From Oxalobacteraceae bacterium (GTDB lineage Bacteria > Pseudomonadota > Gammaproteobacteria > Burkholderiales > Burkholderiaceae_D), in NCBI GenBank assembly GCA_027485535.1, contig JAIXQV010000008.1, positions 1 to 25,779 of the forward strand: a stretch of DNA of 25,779 bases, given 5' to 3'. Below the pieces are notes generated by a model. That model was given only the letters and a program-made list of their open reading frames with translations, did no database searches and had not been told where the DNA came from. The translations under genes and the position numbers were made by a program. Positions 22,818 to 25,779 of the stretch are shown here, in pieces (within the stretch, counting starts at the first letter, position 1; every line of letters begins with the position of its first letter).

Positions 22818-24302
22818 ATGGCAGATACAAAATCCTCCCCCTCCGGCGCTGGCGCTTCTGGCACCGGCAGCCTCCTGGACCAGATCGTCCTGAATGGCAA
22901 AATGGCCAATGAGCCTTCGCAAGAGCCCTACGCGAAGCGAATGCTGAGCCAGTTCGCAGCGCAGATTCTCGACGAAGACATGAAGTTCAGCCCGGACAAG
23001 GGCGTGGTCACGATGATCAACGAGCGTATCGCTGAGATTGATGATCTGCTGACCAAGCAGGTGAATGCCATCATGCATCACCCCGAGTTTCAGGCGCTGG
23101 AAGGTGCGTGGCACGGTCTGCATGATTTTGTGTTCGGTAGCGAAACCAGCACCCGACTGAAAATTCGTCTGATGAGCGTCAGCAAGCAAGAGCTGCTGAA
23201 TGATCTCGAAACCGCGGTCGATTACGACACCAGCGCACTCTTCAAGAAAGTATACGAAGAGGAATACGGCACCTTCGGTGGCTATCCTTACTCGGTGCTG
23301 ATCGGCGACTACTACTTCGGCCGCCATCCGCAAGACATGGCGCTATTGGAGCGTGTTTCTAAGGTAGCAGCTGCTGCCCATGCGCCCTTCATCTCGGCGG
23401 CTGCACCTGCATTGTTCGACATGAAGCGCTTCACCGAGCTCGGTGGCCCGCGCGATCTCTCGAAGATTTTCGAGAGCGCAGAGCTGGCTACTTGGAAAGC
23501 TTTCCGTGAAGGTGAAGATTCACGCTATGTAGCACTGACCTTGCCACGCTATCTGGCACGTCTGCCCTACGGTAACAAGACCAAACCTGTCGAGCAGTTC
23601 GGATTTGAAGAAGATGTGGACGGTAAAGATCACGATAAATACTTGTGGTCGAACAGCGCCTATCAATTAGGCCTGCGTATTACCGATGCGTTTGCCAAGT
23701 TCGGTTGGACCACCGCGATTCGTGGTGTGGAAGGTGGCGGCAAGGTCGAAGGCATGACCGCGCACACTTACCAAACGGACGAAGGTGATATCGCGCTGAA
23801 ATGCCCGACCGAGGTACTGATCACCGACCGTCGTGAAAAAGAATTGAATGACCTCGGTTTCATCGGTGTCGTTAACGCCAAAGGGGCGACTTATGCTGCC
23901 TTCTTCGGTGGACAAACCGTTAACAAGCCCAAGGTCTACAACAAGGATTTGGCGAACGCAAACGCCAACTTGTCAGCACGTCTGCCCTACATGCTGGCGG
24001 CGTCACGCTTCGCGCATTATGTGAAAGTGATCGCACGCGACAAGGTAGGCAGCTTCCAGACTCGCGATACGCTGCAAAGTTATCTGAATACCTGGATCGC
24101 TGACTATGTCTGTCTGAGCGAGTCAGCACCTCAAGAGACCAAGGCGCGTCTGCCATTGGCCAGCGCCCGGGTGGATGTGAGCGAAATTCCTGGCCGTCCT
24201 GGTGCTTATAGCGCGGTGGTGTTTGTGCGTCCGCACTTCCAGATGGAAGAGTTGACCGCCTCGATCAGGATGGTGGCTGAGCTACCTGCCCCAGCGGCCT
24301 GA
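22818..24302 (+). CDS. tssC: TssC (VipB) T6SS sheath large subunit
   Basis: About 494 residues, normal TssC length. It contains FQALEGAWHGLHDFVFGSE, LLNDLETAVDYDTSALFKK, the YEEEYGTFGGYPYSVLIGDY core motif, FISAAAPALFD, and the C-terminal AASRFAHYVKVIARDKVGSF and VFVRPHFQMEEL. This is the large sheath subunit, recycled by ClpV (not in the window). An in-frame GTG at 22809 would add three residues; the ATG at 22818 is preferred. It follows tssB by about 50 nt in the same operon. Confidence 0.97.
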   Translation: MADTKSSPSGAGASGTGSLLDQIVLNGKMANEPSQEPYAKRMLSQFAAQILDEDMKFSPDKGVVTMINERIAEIDDLLTKQVNAIMHHPEFQALEGAWHGLHDFVFGSETSTRLKIRLMSVSKQELLNDLETAVDYDTSALFKKVYEEEYGTFGGYPYSVLIGDYYFGRHPQDMALLERVSKVAAAAHAPFISAAAPALFDMKRFTELGGPRDLSKIFESAELATWKAFREGEDSRYVALTLPRYLARLPYGNKTKPVEQFGFEEDVDGKDHDKYLWSNSAYQLGLRITDAFAKFGWTTAIRGVEGGGKVEGMTAHTYQTDEGDIALKCPTEVLITDRREKELNDLGFIGVVNAKGATYAAFFGGQTVNKPKVYNKDLANANANLSARLPYMLAASRFAHYVKVIARDKVGSFQTRDTLQSYLNTWIADYVCLSESAPQETKARLPLASARVDVSEIPGRPGAYSAVVFVRPHFQMEELTASIRMVAELPAPAA

Positions 24303-24364
24303 TCGACAGCGCACGACTCACGCCGACCCATCATGATCGCGAACTATTCTTAGGATAAAACACC

Positions 24365-24886
24365 ATGGATAACTGCAATATTCTGCTACAGATCGACGGT
24401 GTCAAAGGTAGCAGCACCTTAGCCGACTACGCTGACCAAATCGAGTGCTACTCCTGGACCTTCAACGTTGTGCAGCCCAGCAGTAACACGAAGTCGGGTA
24501 CCGAGCGCACTGCGGCGAACCCGATGTTCTCCGATATTACGCTCACGAAGGAGACCGATGTCTCGTCGACTGACTTATTGCGATTATGTGCTACCGCGAA
24601 AGAAGTCGATAAAGTCACCATCACTATGCTGCGCAAGGCGAATGAAGAAAACGCGCCTCTGCTAAAGGTTGAGCTGGAGAAGGTGATCATCAGTCACTAC
24701 ACGATCGCCAGCGCACATGAGCCGCACCCACTTGAAACCGGTGTTGATGGCGCGCGCCGACCGCTTGAAACCATCTCGCTTAACTTCGTAAAAATCAAGA
24801 TGGAATACAACCATCAGACAAGCGACGGCAGCATTGCGGGCAAGACCGATTTCGGCTACGACCTCGCGATCAACAAGAAAGCTTGA
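24365..24886 (+). CDS. hcp: Hcp (TssD) T6SS tube protein
   Basis: 173 residues. It has the Hcp fold pattern: NILLQIDGVKGSSTLADYAD, IECYSWTFNV, ANPMFSDITLTKETDVSSTDL, KVTITMLRK and the LEKVIISHYTIASA strand, ending in ISLNFVKIKMEY. Hcp hexamers stack to form the inner tube and also carry small effectors. It contains two Cys residues (CNI, ECY) and another in LCAT. AGGA lies near -12. The 62-nt gap before it is the largest within the operon, so extra transcription of hcp is possible but no promoter is clear. Confidence 0.97.
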   Translation: MDNCNILLQIDGVKGSSTLADYADQIECYSWTFNVVQPSSNTKSGTERTAANPMFSDITLTKETDVSSTDLLRLCATAKEVDKVTITMLRKANEENAPLLKVELEKVIISHYTIASAHEPHPLETGVDGARRPLETISLNFVKIKMEYNHQTSDGSIAGKTDFGYDLAINKKA

Positions 24887-24928
24887 TCCCTTGTTACCGG
24901 CGATCCGCCACGATAGAGGTGAAGCTCG

Positions 24929-25411
24929 ATGTCATTCCTGTTACCGGGTGGGCCCATCCCGCTGTTCGACAAGCTCGATCAGCGCGCTGCACCGACCGGG
25001 CATGAGGCAGGCCAAGGGCTTTCTGCCGATGGCGTCGAGGCCTCTGTTGAGTGCGAGCTGCAACGCTTACTGAACTCTCGCTCGCGCATCGGCCTGTCCG
25101 GGTTTACTCAGGCAAATCTCACGGTATGCGACTACGGCATCCCTGATTACACCGCGCTCTCGGCTCGAAGTGAGTCCGATCGTGTTCAAATCGCCGCTGC
25201 CATTGCGTATGCGATTCAACACTTTGAGCCGCGGCTACACAACGTCACCGTGACGCCTTGGGGTGCCGCCAACGGCATCACCATCGCGCTGTTTCAAATC
25301 GATGGTGACCTGCCGGTTGCCAACACCGTACGTCGGGTACGCTTCACACTCGCCGCCGAAACACCCCCGGCAGAGATCGTCTCGTCGAAGCCTGCGGAGG
25401 TTATCGCATGA
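24929..25411 (+). CDS. tssE: TssE T6SS baseplate protein
   Basis: 160 residues, gp25-like. It opens FLLPGGPIPLFDKL. The conserved ECELQRLLNSRSRIGLSGF, then CDYGIPDYTAL and AIAYAIQHFEPRL, identify TssE, the T4 gp25-like wedge component that starts sheath polymerisation. AGAGG lies 9 nt before the ATG. The stop overlaps the tssF start by 4 nt (ATGA), so translation is coupled. Confidence 0.95.
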   Translation: MSFLLPGGPIPLFDKLDQRAAPTGHEAGQGLSADGVEASVECELQRLLNSRSRIGLSGFTQANLTVCDYGIPDYTALSARSESDRVQIAAAIAYAIQHFEPRLHNVTVTPWGAANGITIALFQIDGDLPVANTVRRVRFTLAAETPPAEIVSSKPAEVIA

Positions 25412-25779
25412 ATTCACGCGCGGGCGACAACGAACTGCTGGACTACTACCTACGCGAGCTGGATTGGTTGCGTACGCAAGGACGTGACTTCGCGCGGCGT
25501 TATCCCAAGGTCGGTGCACGGCTTGATCTGCACGGTGGCGAGTCGCATGATCCGCATACCGAGCGGCTGATTGAATCGGTTGCCTTTCTGGCGGCGCGCG
25601 TGCGGCGCGATATCGACTCGGATTTTCCGCAGGTTGCCAGCGCGCTACTGGAAAACCTCTACCCTTCGCTATTAGCGCCACTGCCTTCCATGACGGTGGT
25701 ACAGATGTCGCTCGGCGCAGCGCAGGGTAAGGTGACTGCCGGGCTGCGCGTACCGCGTCACACGGCCCTGGTCGCCAAC
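25408..25779 (+). CDS. tssF: TssF T6SS baseplate protein, N-terminal part
   Basis: Partial: the frame is open to the last base, giving 124 residues. The sequence starts MNSRAGDNELLDYYLRELDW and includes GRDFARRYPKVGARLDLHGGES, shortened here as FARRYPKVGARL, then DPHTERLIESVAFLAARVRRDI-type (ERLIESVAFLAARV) and DSDFPQVASALLENLYPSLLAP-type (LLENLYPSLLAPLPSM). This is the well-conserved TssF N-terminus (the VCA0110 family), part of the baseplate wedge with TssG and TssK. The ATGA overlap with tssE shows coupling. The rest of the protein lies beyond the window. Confidence 0.96.
   Translation, partial: MNSRAGDNELLDYYLRELDWLRTQGRDFARRYPKVGARLDLHGGESHDPHTERLIESVAFLAARVRRDIDSDFPQVASALLENLYPSLLAPLPSMTVVQMSLGAAQGKVTAGLRVPRHTALVAN

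Overview
The window looks like chromosomal DNA of a free-living Gammaproteobacterium, moderately GC-rich. This is inferred from a ThrH-type phosphatase, a HigBA pair, a CPA1 antiporter, a NosR-type membrane iron-sulfur protein and a type VI secretion system (T6SS). No rRNA, tRNA, CRISPR array or insertion sequence was seen. Species cannot be fixed from the sequence alone.

Left part (1-12.2 kb), metabolic and housekeeping genes. In order: the 3' end of a D-amino-acid dehydrogenase-like FAD oxidase, thrH, a cytochrome P450, an isolated FlaG-family gene, a very BciA-like divinyl-chlorophyllide 8-vinyl-reductase homologue, an exported SOUL haem-binding protein, a CPA1 cation/proton antiporter, a small lipoprotein (minus strand), a MobA/MocA-like nucleotidyltransferase (minus), an exported NHL-repeat protein, a NosR/NirI-like membrane flavo-iron-sulfur protein (minus) and a group 1 truncated haemoglobin. 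Several of these handle haem, tetrapyrrole or redox chemistry, but they do not form one obvious operon.

Middle part (12.2-14.4 kb), accessory DNA. It holds a toxin-first HigBA module with a 10-bp inverted-repeat operator around its promoter, a repeat island (two 56-bp direct repeats, and a perfect 21-bp inverted repeat enclosing the second copy), an unknown 126-aa gene, an AT-rich control region and two tiny single-span membrane proteins, one of only 33 aa.

Right part (14.4-25.8 kb), signalling plus T6SS. A tightly packed three-gene operon encodes a DamX/ExeA-like protein without a P-loop, a multi-span membrane protein with a PAS-like domain and a tail-anchored HTH protein. An SDR/TetR pair with a strong palindromic operator follows, then a NarL-type response regulator convergent with a hybrid histidine kinase, an unknown proline-rich/coiled-coil gene, and tssB-tssC-hcp-tssE-tssF (tssF cut by the window end).

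The most interesting signal is a short palindrome, ATACT-N2-AGTAT. I found it only three times by eye: over the -10 box of the three-gene operon, in the divergent kinase/unknown-gene promoter region, and between -35 and -10 of the tssB promoter. It suggests that the uncharacterised trio, the kinase and the T6SS form one regulon, with the NarL-type regulator or the membrane HTH protein as candidate binders. A second pattern is three genes (higB, the trio's first gene, the response regulator) whose start codon lies exactly 7 nt after a -10 box with no Shine-Dalgarno sequence, as expected for leaderless mRNAs.
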